64,000 bases of DNA from Clostridium swellfunianum (lineage in GTDB: Bacteria; Bacillota; Clostridia; Clostridiales; Clostridiaceae): the NCBI RefSeq assembly GCF_023656515.1, contig NZ_JAMOFV010000006.1, positions 1,031,975 to 1,095,974 on the forward strand. Reading direction: 5' to 3'. Under the pieces are notes generated by a model, which was given only the letters and a program-made list of their open reading frames with translations, had not been told where the DNA came from and made no database searches. Below are positions 26,319 to 34,937 of the stretch, in pieces. Numbering within the stretch: the stretch's first letter is position 1; every line of letters begins with the position of its first letter. The translations under genes were made by a program, and so were the position numbers.

Positions 26319-27206
26319 GTGGAAAAGGCTGCATTAAATCAAAAAGTTATTCTTAAAAAATATATAGATGAAAAAGACTATGCAGAGATATATAAATTAG
26401 AAGAACTTTGTAAGGAGCAGGATAAAGTTAATTTGAAATTAGAGCTTGATTATAAGCTGCTTCGCACTAGGGAATATGAAAAGTCACTCAATGAAACCAA
26501 CGAGTTTTTATATTATATAAATGAAGTTCTAGTTGGATATATAGGAATATCAAGCTTTGCTAGTAACTTAGGTGAAATAAACGGGGTAGTTCATCCTGAG
26601 TGGAGAAGAAAAGGTATCTTTACAAAGCTTTGTAAGCTGGCAATTGATGAAAGCAGAGATAGGAACTTCAATAAAATATTACTGCTTTGCGATGCAAAGT
26701 CCACTTCGGCATTAGGCTTTATTAAGTCTACTGGTGGCAGCTATGCTTTTTCTGAGTGCGGTATGAAAGTAAGCAACTTAGAAGCTTCTGAAGATTTTCA
26801 AATAGAAATAGCTTTAAGGAAAGCTGTTAATAGAGATTTACAGGAAATCAATAAACAAAACTCAGTATTTTTTGGCAGTGAAGGCAATGAACCTATGCTT
26901 CCAGAGGATGAGGAGAAAAATAATACTGTTACATATATGATTGAGCTTAAGGAAACTACTATTGGGAAGATAAAGGTAAGCAAGGAAATGGATTCTGCTT
27001 TCATAAGCGGCTTTGGCATTATGCCTGAATACAGAGGGAAAGGCTACGGCAAGCAGACACTAAGAGAAATACTGAGAAGGCTAAGAAGTGAAGGTATCTA
27101 TGATGCAGCCTTGGATGTAGCTGTTGAAAACACGAATGCCTTAAAGCTTTATAAATCCTGTGGCTTTGAGGAGCAGTCAGTGATGAATTACTATGAGATA
27201 AAATAG
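26319..27206 (+). CDS. Tandem-domain GNAT acetyltransferase
   Basis: 295 residues, two GNAT domains in series. The N-terminal domain (about 1-145) carries GVVHPEWRRKGIFTKLCKLAIDE. The C-terminal domain (about 155-295) carries GFGIMPEYRGKGYGKQTLREILRRL and VENTNALKLYKSCGFEEQ, the complete acetyl-CoA loop and C-terminal motif. Such tandem proteins resemble mycothiol-synthase-like or aminoglycoside-type acetyltransferases, but the substrate is unknown. GTG start behind AAGGGGG. The next gene follows after 32 bases, probably in one transcript. Confidence 0.85.
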   Translation: MEKAALNQKVILKKYIDEKDYAEIYKLEELCKEQDKVNLKLELDYKLLRTREYEKSLNETNEFLYYINEVLVGYIGISSFASNLGEINGVVHPEWRRKGIFTKLCKLAIDESRDRNFNKILLLCDAKSTSALGFIKSTGGSYAFSECGMKVSNLEASEDFQIEIALRKAVNRDLQEINKQNSVFFGSEGNEPMLPEDEEKNNTVTYMIELKETTIGKIKVSKEMDSAFISGFGIMPEYRGKGYGKQTLREILRRLRSEGIYDAALDVAVENTNALKLYKSCGFEEQSVMNYYEIK

Positions 27207-27238
27207 CTTTTGAGAAACCATCTGAGGAGAATGATGCG

Positions 27239-28606
27239 ATGAGAGATAAAAGAGGGCTTCAAGCTTTAGTTTTTGGAGCTGTACTAATGATTATATGTTT
27301 TTTGCTTTATTTAGCTGCCTATTTTCCAGCATTAATGAGTACAGATAGCTTAGATCAGTGGTCACAAATGGTTAGTTTGAAGTTTAATGATTGGCACCCA
27401 GCAGTGCATACATGGCTCAATTTAATATTAACTAAAGTATGGTATTCACCAGCAAGCATAGCTTTGGCTCAGATTATTGCACTGGTTTTCGTATATGCCT
27501 ATGCAATGTATACGCTTCTAAAATTAGGTGTAGGAAAAGCTATCTGCTTTTTAACAATGATGATTTTTGCTTTGTATCCTATCAATGGTTTTTTAGTTAT
27601 AACTCTTTGGAAGGATATACCATATAGCATTATGCTTTTATGGATAACTATAAACCTGATGAATATTGTTAAAACCGAAGGGGAGTGGGTAAGTACTCCA
27701 GTCAATGCTGTTTCCTTTACCATAAGTTGTCTTGGAGCGGTATTTTTTAGACATAATGGTATGCTCGTTTTTTTAATTGTAATGGTTGTTCTTTTTATTA
27801 TTTATAGGAATTATAAACGTATATTTTCATTGATTAGTGTTATAATTCTAGCTTCATATTTTATTATAACTGGACCAGTATTTAATAAAATGAATATTGC
27901 TAAGTCACCATCAACGGAAGCTTTAGGAATTCCAATGCAGCAGTTGGCTGCTGTGGTTAGGGAGAATGGGAAGCTTGATGAAAAAGATAAGGAGTTTTTA
28001 AGCAAAATACTTCCTTTGGAGCTATGGAATAAAGAATATCTGCCCTACAGTACAAATCCTATAAAATTTAGTAAAGATTTTAATGGAGACTATGTTTCTA
28101 AAAATAAATCTGACTTTGTTAAACATTGGGCAGCTATAGTGATGAAAAATCCCCAAATAGCAGTAGAAGCTTATTTAAAGCAAACATCAATTATATGGAA
28201 GGTAAAACCTTATGCTGATTCATATACATATACAGTCACTAGAGAGATAAATAAAAATCAGTTTGGTTTGCAAACAAAACCCATAAACAGTAAATTAAAC
28301 AATTTAGCCAATAAAATTTATGAGTTTACCTACGGAAGTAAATACTTCATATTGTTTTGGAGGCCTGCCCTATGGTTGTATTTGTCAATAATCAGTGCGT
28401 TAATTTCGGCGGTAATATTAGGTAGAAAAACATGGGTTATTCTAATGCCTCTAGCAGGTAATATTCTATCTTTACTGGTTGCAATTCCTGCTCAAGATTA
28501 CAGATATTTATATTCTAATGTATTAATTGCGGCAGTACTAATACCTCTAGCTGTAAATGTAATATTTAGAGGGAAAACAGTACCCAAAAGACATGTAAAT
28601 CAATGA
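27239..28606 (+). CDS. DUF6020-type polytopic membrane protein (GT-C-like)
   Basis: 455 residues with about eleven hydrophobic segments. Motifs in the N-terminal third, YFPALMSTDSLDQWSQ and DWHPAVHTWL, then LWKDIPYS and FRHNG, match the DUF6020 family as I recall it. The acidic residue in the first external loop (TDSLDQ) and the overall layout resemble GT-C glycosyltransferases that use lipid-phosphate sugars (PMT/ArnT type). A cell-envelope glycosyltransferase role is therefore inferred. ATG behind GAGGAG. It ends at an exceptional perfect hairpin. Confidence 0.7.
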   Translation: MRDKRGLQALVFGAVLMIICFLLYLAAYFPALMSTDSLDQWSQMVSLKFNDWHPAVHTWLNLILTKVWYSPASIALAQIIALVFVYAYAMYTLLKLGVGKAICFLTMMIFALYPINGFLVITLWKDIPYSIMLLWITINLMNIVKTEGEWVSTPVNAVSFTISCLGAVFFRHNGMLVFLIVMVVLFIIYRNYKRIFSLISVIILASYFIITGPVFNKMNIAKSPSTEALGIPMQQLAAVVRENGKLDEKDKEFLSKILPLELWNKEYLPYSTNPIKFSKDFNGDYVSKNKSDFVKHWAAIVMKNPQIAVEAYLKQTSIIWKVKPYADSYTYTVTREINKNQFGLQTKPINSKLNNLANKIYEFTYGSKYFILFWRPALWLYLSIISALISAVILGRKTWVILMPLAGNILSLLVAIPAQDYRYLYSNVLIAAVLIPLAVNVIFRGKTVPKRHVNQ

Positions 28607-28633
28607 TTAAAATGTGTTGAAATTTATAATAAA

Positions 28634-28698
28634 TATATCTGCACAGGTAACTAGAGACACTGCAGCTTTCAGTGTCTCTAGTTACCTGTGCAGATATA
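28634..28698. terminator. 29-bp perfect hairpin between convergent genes
   Basis: Arms 28634-28662 and 28670-28698 are fully complementary with a 7-base loop CAGCTTT. There is no U tract on either side, yet it sits between the ends of two convergent genes. It is likely a bidirectional transcription block, but it is much longer and more perfect than other terminators here. Confidence 0.6.
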
Positions 28699-28730
28699 AA
28701 ATCTAGTTGAGCAAAAATGTTCATTAAATT

Positions 28731-29795
28731 TTATTTAAGCCATTCAGGCTGATCTTTTATAAAGGGACGAGTTTTATATTTAGACTTATATTCATCAACA
28801 GCTTGTTTGATGAGTTCAGGATTATCTTTATAGCTTTCAGCAGTCTTCATTGTCTCAACCTCTTGGCTGAAGGGGCAGCCGGCTAAACATATGCCGCAAT
28901 CGGTGCCTATATTTCGCCAAAGGTTGTAGCAGTTTTCTTGAGTTATTTGCCAGCGTTTTAAGCCGTTTATTTCTTTCATAGAATCCTTAGGTATAGCTTT
29001 ACCTGGACAAATAACAGCACAGTTGCCGCAAAGCTCGCAAAAGTCGTGAAGCCCAAAATCAAAGGGCTTATCTGTTATAAGCTCAAGGTTTGTGGTTACA
29101 ACTCCAAGCCTCACTCTTGAGCCATAATCTTTAGTAGTAAGGACACCATTCCTTCCGATTTGACCAAGACCTGCATCTCTTGCCACTAATGGAGCAATTA
29201 ATAGATAATTTGCATCCATATGGTTTCTTGCTTCATAGCCTATATGCCTTAAATAGTATGACAATACCATTCCAATCACAGCTGCATCAACATAACACTT
29301 CGAGGTTTCAATAATTTCAGAAACCATGGGAGCTCGGTTAAGCATTTCCTTTTTCATTTCAACAGCAAAAACTATTCCATATTTATGAGTGTTAGTTACC
29401 TTTTCTCCATAGTTTTCATTATGACGGCCTCGATGACTGTAAAAGTGATAGTCTTCAAGTTTTGTAATCCCAACAAGCTTTGCGCCATACTGCAGGGCTA
29501 AGCCCTTTAATCTTCTAGTTGCAGCTTCAGGTGAAAATTCTACTTTGTTTGGGTTAACCTCTCCCTCGGAAAGGTGTTTTATATCAGATAAAAACATGAA
29601 TGCTGCTTCAGCTATAGGAGAATTAACAGGGTCGTAAGACATTGTTCCTTCGCTGCAAAGATTAGGTTTCGACCTTATGACATCGTCACTATCCTTCTTG
29701 TCAGGATTTCTTCTATAATAATCCTCGTACTGAGGCGTGCCCTCTGAATAATTCATTCTTGCAAACATCGTATCTCTTTCGTCTATTCTTTTCAT
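28731..29795 (-). CDS. Reductive-dehalogenase-like 4Fe-4S protein
   Basis: 354 residues. The C-terminal region has two ferredoxin-type cluster motifs: CELCGNCAVICPGKAIP (CxxCxxCxxxCP) and a second set DCGICLAGCPFS with an upstream Cys in QENCYNLW. The preceding region (YYLRHIGYEARNH ... APLVARDAGLGQIGRNGVLTTKDYGSRVRLGVVTT) resembles the corrinoid/QueG-like fold of reductive dehalogenases and epoxyqueuosine reductase. There is no Tat signal, so it is cytoplasmic and not a classical respiratory RdhA. No RdhB-type anchor is adjacent. The ATG at 29795 is better spaced from GGAGAG than the ATG two codons upstream. Substrate unknown. Confidence 0.72.
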   Translation of the reverse strand: MKRIDERDTMFARMNYSEGTPQYEDYYRRNPDKKDSDDVIRSKPNLCSEGTMSYDPVNSPIAEAAFMFLSDIKHLSEGEVNPNKVEFSPEAATRRLKGLALQYGAKLVGITKLEDYHFYSHRGRHNENYGEKVTNTHKYGIVFAVEMKKEMLNRAPMVSEIIETSKCYVDAAVIGMVLSYYLRHIGYEARNHMDANYLLIAPLVARDAGLGQIGRNGVLTTKDYGSRVRLGVVTTNLELITDKPFDFGLHDFCELCGNCAVICPGKAIPKDSMKEINGLKRWQITQENCYNLWRNIGTDCGICLAGCPFSQEVETMKTAESYKDNPELIKQAVDEYKSKYKTRPFIKDQPEWLK

Positions 29796-29887
29796 TTGCA
29801 TCTCTCCTGTAGGTTTTGTTTATTATGATTATAACACCTAAATTTATATTTCGTTAGAATAATGATAATATTATATTTTGAAATAAC

Positions 29888-29914
29888 TAAAACTTTTTTT
29901 AATGTATGTGCGTC
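29888..29914 (+). promoter_or_regulatory. Candidate sigma-V autoregulatory promoter
   Basis: TAAAAC (29888-29893), 17 bases, CGTC (29911-29914). The oatA promoter has the related TGAAAC-18-CGTC. The AAAC/CGTC pattern is typical of ECF sigma factors of the V/W/X/M group. Confidence 0.55.
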
Positions 29915-29964
29915 TATTAAATGTAAAGCAGTTAAGATACGTATCTAAAGCAAAGGAGAGTTTA

Positions 29965-30468
29965 TTGCTAATGCATAAGGACAGTTTAGAAAAGCAGCTA
30001 GCAGACTATGTTGTTAGAAACAAGGAAAGATATTACAGGCTAGCATACAGCTATGTGAAAAATGCTGAAGATGCCCTTGATATTATCCAAGAATCCATAT
30101 ACAAGGCAATTTCACATATTGATTCACTGAAAGGTATAGAACATATAAAGACTTGGTTTTATAAAATTGTTGTAAATACTTCTCTGGATTTCCTTCGCAA
30201 GCAAAGAAGGGTAGTTGTTGTTGAAGACGAGGTTTTAGCTAGTCTAGATACCGGAACAAATGATGAGTATGAAAACTTTGATTTGCAATCAGCATTGGAA
30301 AACTTGCCTGAGGGACATCGCACCATAGTGATATTAAGGTATTTTGAAGATTTAAAAATAGAGGAAATTGCAGAAATTCTAGATGAAAATATCAGTACAA
30401 TAAAAACCCGTTTATATAAATCGCTTAGGTTGCTGCGAATAGATATGAACGACTATGAGGAGGCTTAA
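29965..30468 (+). CDS. sigV: ECF RNA polymerase sigma factor SigV
   Basis: 167 residues. Region 2 (YRLAYSYVKNAEDALDIIQESIYKAI ... IKTWFYKIVVNTSLDFLRK) and region 4 (LENLPEGHRTIVILRYFEDLKIEEIAEILDENISTIKTRLYKSLRLLR) are complete. With the following rsiV and oatA it forms the known lysozyme-responsive sigma-V module. The TTG at 29965 has AGGAG six bases upstream. An in-frame ATG at 29902 lies upstream of the predicted -10 and is excluded. The stop overlaps the leader of rsiV. Expected to be autoregulated. Confidence 0.88.
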   Translation: MLMHKDSLEKQLADYVVRNKERYYRLAYSYVKNAEDALDIIQESIYKAISHIDSLKGIEHIKTWFYKIVVNTSLDFLRKQRRVVVVEDEVLASLDTGTNDEYENFDLQSALENLPEGHRTIVILRYFEDLKIEEIAEILDENISTIKTRLYKSLRLLRIDMNDYEEA

Positions 30469-30469
30469 C

Positions 30470-31372
30470 ATGTCAAATAAAAGCTTGCATCAGCTTAAAA
30501 AAGAGTATGATGATATACCTATTCCAAAAGAATTGGATTTTGTAGTTAAAAAAGCCTTTAAAGACAGCGAAGTATATAGCCAAAAGAAAAAATATTTATT
30601 TAGAAGAACAAGCACAGCAGCTGCTTCCATAGCTGCATTGGCAGTCACACTTACTATTGGTATTAACACCAGTCCTGTATTTGCTGCAACATTGTCTAAG
30701 ATACCTGTAATGGGAAATGTAGTAAAGGTTTTGACCTTTAGAGAGTATATTATAAATGAAGAAAATCATAACGCAAATATTAAAATTCCATCTATACAAG
30801 GCTTGAATAATAAAGAAATAGAAAAGAGCCTTAACGAGAAGTACCTTGAGGAAAATAAAAAGCTATATGAAGAATTCATTGAAGATATGGAAGAGCTAAA
30901 GAAAATGGGTGATGGACATACAGGTATCGACAGCGGGTATGAAGTGAAGACAGATAATGAGACTATATTATCTGTAGGCAGGTATGTTGTAAACACCGCA
31001 GCATCTTCCTCCACAACCTTTAAATACGATACTATAGATAAGAAAAAGGAAGTTTTAATAACTCTGCCAAGCTTATTTAAAGATAAGAGCTATATAGAAA
31101 TTATTAGTGATAACATTAAAAAGCAGATGATTCAGCAGATGAAGTCTGACCCGGATAAAATTTATTGGGTTAGTTATGAGGGTGGCGAAGAGGTAATAGA
31201 TGCGTTTGAAAAGATATTAGAACATCAAAGTTTTTATGTTAATTCGGAATCAAAGCTAGTAATCTCCTTCAACAAATATGAGGTTGCACCAGGGTATATG
31301 GGCGTGGTTGAGTTTACAATACCAACAGATATTATTTCAGATATTTTAGTTGGCAATGAATATATTAAATAA
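30470..31372 (+). CDS. rsiV: Anti-sigma-V factor / lysozyme receptor RsiV
   Basis: 300 residues. The cytosolic N terminus (1-45) would hold sigma-V. One membrane segment occupies about 48-66, then a signal-peptidase-like VFA-A site at 70-73. The extracellular part has the DUF4163 and C-terminal DUF3298 domains (EVLITLPSLFKDKSYIEIISDNIKKQM; YVNSESKLVISFNKYEVAPGYMGVVEFTIP). In B. subtilis RsiV binds lysozyme, is cut by signal peptidase and RasP, and releases sigma-V. ATG at 30470 behind AGGAGG, just past the sigV stop. A terminator separates it from oatA. Confidence 0.88.
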   Translation: MSNKSLHQLKKEYDDIPIPKELDFVVKKAFKDSEVYSQKKKYLFRRTSTAAASIAALAVTLTIGINTSPVFAATLSKIPVMGNVVKVLTFREYIINEENHNANIKIPSIQGLNNKEIEKSLNEKYLEENKKLYEEFIEDMEELKKMGDGHTGIDSGYEVKTDNETILSVGRYVVNTAASSSTTFKYDTIDKKKEVLITLPSLFKDKSYIEIISDNIKKQMIQQMKSDPDKIYWVSYEGGEEVIDAFEKILEHQSFYVNSESKLVISFNKYEVAPGYMGVVEFTIPTDIISDILVGNEYIK

Positions 31373-31389
31373 AGCTACAAAAATGCACT

Positions 31390-31420
31390 AGGACTCTGGC
31401 AATTGCCAGAGTTCTTTTAT
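31390..31420 (+). terminator. Intrinsic terminator after rsiV
   Basis: A 13-bp near-perfect palindrome centred on GGCAATTGCC (31390-31415) followed by TTTTATT. It implies that oatA needs its own promoter. Confidence 0.9.
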
Positions 31421-31480
31421 TGTGCTTATCTTTAAAAATATATATTAAATGATGATAAATTACGAAACAGAGAATTTCCT

Positions 31481-31508
31481 TGAAACTTTTAATACACTTT
31501 ATTTCGTC
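31481..31508 (+). promoter_or_regulatory. Candidate sigma-V promoter of oatA
   Basis: TGAAAC (31481-31486), 18-base spacer, CGTC (31505-31508). It lies 68 bases before the oatA ATG and downstream of the rsiV terminator. The spacer is one base longer than at sigV. Confidence 0.5.
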
Positions 31509-31575
31509 TTATTTTTATGAGGACTACTTAATAAATTGTATATTTTAAAGTACCAGTTAAAAGGAGGAAATACAT

Positions 31576-33399
31576 ATGATAAATAAGATGCAAAATAGTG
31601 AATACATAACTGGATTAGATGGTTTAAGGGCATTTGCTGTAATAGCTGTTGTAGCCTATCATTTAAGCTTTAGCTGGGCAAGAGGAGGTTTTTTGGGTGT
31701 AGATATATTTTTTGTTATATCAGGATACTTAATAACCTCTAAAATTATTAATTCTCAAGAGAAGGATAGGAGCTTTAATTTTAAAGAATTTTGGCGTGGA
31801 CGAGCAAGAAGGTTGATGCCAGCAGCCTATGCAATGATAATAACTATCTTTGTATGGGCGGCTGTATTTAATAGAAAGTTATTGACTAAACTCATGGGAG
31901 ATATAACTGCTTCTTTTTTTCATGTAACCAATTGGTGGTTTATTTTTCATAAGCAGTCCTATTTTGATAGCTTTGCTTCACCATCGCCTTTAAAAAATTT
32001 ATGGTCATTAGCTATAGAACAGCAATTTTATTTTTTATGGCCAATTGTTATTGTAGGTGGTTTTAAGCTTATTAAAGATAAAAGCAAGCTTGCCAATATG
32101 ATTTTTATTGGGGCCTTATGCTCAGCTGCGTTTATGGGAGTTTTGTACAAGCCTGGACATGATCCTAGCCGTATTTATTTTGGCACAGATACACGTGCCT
32201 TTGAACTGCTTATAGGAAGCTGGCTGGCTATGGTTTATCCATTGAAAAGAAATTATAGAAATAATTTTTATTCAAAAGGTGCTTCTTTGAACAAAAAATT
32301 AGTGCTGAATATCACAAGTACACTTTGTTTAGCTATCTTTAGCTTTAGCATAATTTTTGTGAATGAATTCAACGCTTTTCTATACAGAGGTGGCATGTTT
32401 TTAATTAGCTTAAATGCGGCCTTACTTATAGCCTGTGTTTCTCATCCTGGCAGCTATTTGAGTCGTTTATTTTCCTGGAAGCCTTTGCTGTGGCTTGGGA
32501 GAAGATCTTATGGTATTTATCTCTGGCACTATCCTGTAATTGTTTTAAGCACCCCAGCTTATGAAATAGGAAATCCATCATATTTGCGTGTAGTAATACA
32601 AGTAGCGGCTACACTTGTTATCGCAAACTTCTCCTATAATTACATAGAAAAGCCTTTCCGAAAGTATGGGTTAAAAGAGGGGATTAAAAAAGTTCGTTTA
32701 GGCAATAAATTTAAATGTAAGAATTTTATATCCGCTGAAAGATTTCCTGTCATAGTGCTTATATTAGTATTTTTAATAGTTACAGCCACTATGACCAGTG
32801 TATTGAAGGGAAAGCAGCAAATAGAAAAGGCTGAAGCAGAGCCGACTGAAACAATATGCGAAGAAGAAAAGCTTTCTGAGGATAGGGGTGAATCGGCTAA
32901 TTCTGTATCTGATACTGCTCCCTATAAGGAATTGCTGGCTATTGGAGATTCTATCATGCTGGACATTTCATCAGCATTAAAAAACAAATATAGTAGTATC
33001 ACCATAGACGGAAAGGTTGGCAGACAAGTGTATCAGGCATTACAACTAGTACCATCTTACTCTAAATTCAATGCTCCTGACAAAGCAGTAATTATTGAAC
33101 TGGGTACTAATGCTTATTTTACAAATCAACAAATTGATGATTTGCTTAATGCTTTTTCAAAAGCACATATTTATTTAGTAAATGTGCGTGTTCCGCGTCA
33201 ATGGGAAAGCAATGTTAATAAAGCTCTAGAGAAAAAGGCTAAAGAATATGAAAATGTAACCTTAATTGATTGGTACTCTGAAGCAATTAATCATCCTGAA
33301 TATTTTGCAGAGGACAGTGTACATTTAAAACCAAAGGGGATTATAGCATTAACTGAGCTTATAGATAAGGCTATAAAGAATAACAAGCCCATATCATAG
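31576..33399 (+). CDS. oatA: Peptidoglycan O-acetyltransferase OatA
   Basis: 607 residues. OatA transfers acetyl groups to the C6 hydroxyl of N-acetylmuramic acid and so blocks lysozyme. The N-terminal acyltransferase-3 domain has about eleven membrane segments (10-410), beginning GLDGLRAFAVIAVVAYHL with the conserved His. The C-terminal extracellular SGNH domain has AIGDSIML with S459 and EDSVHLKP with D580 and H583 completing the triad, plus ELGTNAY as block III. ATG behind AAGGAGG. Synteny with sigV-rsiV supports lysozyme resistance as its role. Confidence 0.9.
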   Translation: MINKMQNSEYITGLDGLRAFAVIAVVAYHLSFSWARGGFLGVDIFFVISGYLITSKIINSQEKDRSFNFKEFWRGRARRLMPAAYAMIITIFVWAAVFNRKLLTKLMGDITASFFHVTNWWFIFHKQSYFDSFASPSPLKNLWSLAIEQQFYFLWPIVIVGGFKLIKDKSKLANMIFIGALCSAAFMGVLYKPGHDPSRIYFGTDTRAFELLIGSWLAMVYPLKRNYRNNFYSKGASLNKKLVLNITSTLCLAIFSFSIIFVNEFNAFLYRGGMFLISLNAALLIACVSHPGSYLSRLFSWKPLLWLGRRSYGIYLWHYPVIVLSTPAYEIGNPSYLRVVIQVAATLVIANFSYNYIEKPFRKYGLKEGIKKVRLGNKFKCKNFISAERFPVIVLILVFLIVTATMTSVLKGKQQIEKAEAEPTETICEEEKLSEDRGESANSVSDTAPYKELLAIGDSIMLDISSALKNKYSSITIDGKVGRQVYQALQLVPSYSKFNAPDKAVIIELGTNAYFTNQQIDDLLNAFSKAHIYLVNVRVPRQWESNVNKALEKKAKEYENVTLIDWYSEAINHPEYFAEDSVHLKPKGIIALTELIDKAIKNNKPIS

Positions 33400-33447
33400 C
33401 TTTTAAAATAAATTTTCATAAGATAAGAATATTGTGAAAATATAACC

Positions 33448-33476
33448 TTTAGATTATGGCTTATTTATGTTACAAT
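33448..33476 (+). promoter_or_regulatory. Sigma-A promoter of the LCP gene
   Basis: TTTAGA (33448-33453), 17 bases, TACAAT (33471-33476), with an extended TG before the -10. Confidence 0.5.
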
Positions 33477-33517
33477 TATAGGAAATATTATTATTTATAT
33501 GGGGAAGGCATGGGATT

Positions 33518-34813
33518 ATGTGGAAAATAAAAGAACTTTCTAAAAAGAAAAAAATAATTATTGCTTCCATATCTGCTGCAGTTGTAGTAGCAAGCTCAAT
33601 ATTAGGAGCATATTTTTATGCAAGACAATCCTACAGCAATATCGTAATTACAGAACCTCCAAAGGTACCAGATGAAGTCGAGATTCCTAAAGAAGTGCAA
33701 GAGATAGAAGAGATAGACTACGGTATGGAAGAAGACATAGTGAATATACTTTTGGTAGGGGTAGATACAAGGGGAGAATTTGAGGATGCAAGAACAGATT
33801 CAATGATTATTGCAACTGTAGATCCTATAAATAATAAAGTAAAGCTTGCTTCTCTTATGAGAGATATGTACGTAGAAATTCCAGGCAGAGGCTATAGAAA
33901 AATAAACGCAGCCTTTGAATTAGGTGGTATTGAGCTTTTGAAAAAAACTATAAAATATAACTTCGGACTTTCAATCGATAAGTATGCTGCTATTGATTTT
34001 AAGGGTTTTCAGGACTTAATTGATATAATGGATGGAATAGAAGTTGATATAAAGGATTATGAAGTTAATGAAACAAATAAATATATTGAAGAGGTGAATG
34101 GCAGTAGTTCAACCTTGCTACAAGGACCTGGCCTTCAGAAGTTAAATGGCCAGCAGGCTTTATCCTATAGCAGAATCAGAAAGGTCGGAAACAATGATTA
34201 TGAAAGAACCGAAAGACAGAGAAGAGTACTTTCACTGTTGCTTGCAAAACTAAAGGATACAAAGGTTACCAGCTATCCTAAATTGTATTCAACAATATCT
34301 CCTTATATAAGAACAAATATAGAGTTTAACTCAATGCTTAAGCTTGTGTATACAGTCTATAAAATGAACAATTATACTCCTGAAAGCTTTAGAATACCTG
34401 TTGATAACCATTTTAAAGACACCAAAGTAAGCGGAATGTCTGTATTAATTCCAGAGTTAAAGTATAATGCAAAAGAGTTGTTTAAATTTATTTATAATAC
34501 TGTTCCGGAAAATCTTACTGTTGCAAACAACAGCAAGGTATATAATGTGGATGTAATTGTTGAGCCAAAGGAAAATGGAGAGAGGAAATCAGATAACAAT
34601 ATAACACCGACACCAAATCCAACTCCATCTCCTACACCAACACCGACGCCTAATCCAACACCAACACCAACCCCAAACCCAGAACCGACACCTAATCCGA
34701 CGCCAAAGCCAGACCCAACACCAACACCGACACCTAATCCAACACCAAAACCAGACCCAACAACACCACCAGCGCCAAATCCAGAGACACCACCACCAGC
34801 GCCAAAACAGTAA
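33518..34813 (+). CDS. LytR-CpsA-Psr (LCP) wall-polymer transferase with Pro/Thr tail
   Basis: 431 residues. LCP proteins move anionic glycopolymers from lipid carrier to peptidoglycan on the outer face of the membrane. An N-terminal membrane anchor (about 11-32) is followed by the LCP domain: [42 protein letters not shown], the LDLY-like INAAFELGG region and [20 protein letters not shown] with the conserved Arg cluster. The last 75 or so residues are an imperfect [12 protein letters not shown] repeat, an extended wall-spanning or low-complexity tail that most LCP proteins lack. ATG behind GGGGAAGG. It follows oatA, so two envelope-modification genes lie together. Confidence 0.9.
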   Translation: MWKIKELSKKKKIIIASISAAVVVASSILGAYFYARQSYSNIVITEPPKVPDEVEIPKEVQEIEEIDYGMEEDIVNILLVGVDTRGEFEDARTDSMIIATVDPINNKVKLASLMRDMYVEIPGRGYRKINAAFELGGIELLKKTIKYNFGLSIDKYAAIDFKGFQDLIDIMDGIEVDIKDYEVNETNKYIEEVNGSSSTLLQGPGLQKLNGQQALSYSRIRKVGNNDYERTERQRRVLSLLLAKLKDTKVTSYPKLYSTISPYIRTNIEFNSMLKLVYTVYKMNNYTPESFRIPVDNHFKDTKVSGMSVLIPELKYNAKELFKFIYNTVPENLTVANNSKVYNVDVIVEPKENGERKSDNNITPTPNPTPSPTPTPTPNPTPTPTPNPEPTPNPTPKPDPTPTPTPNPTPKPDPTTPPAPNPETPPPAPKQ

Positions 34814-34868
34814 CTAAATCATAACTGCCAGCAGCGATGGGATGGATGTTCTACCTAACTAATAACAA

Positions 34869-34926
34869 AAATAAAGCACCATCAAAGAAGTATACAAATA
34901 AATGCTTCTTTGATGGTGTTTATTTT
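34869..34926. terminator. Bidirectional terminator between LCP and iron-binding protein genes
   Basis: CACCATCAAAGAAG (34877-34890) pairs with CTTCTTTGATGGTG (34905-34918), flanked by AAATAAA and TTTATTTT so that both directions have a T-rich tail. Confidence 0.85.
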
Positions 34927-34937
34927 ATACCATATGC

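Noticed and set aside
34594-34812. CRISPR or tandem-repeat array in the CCAACACC-rich stretch
   Set aside because: The repeats are in frame and encode the Pro/Thr tail of the LCP protein, with no spacers.
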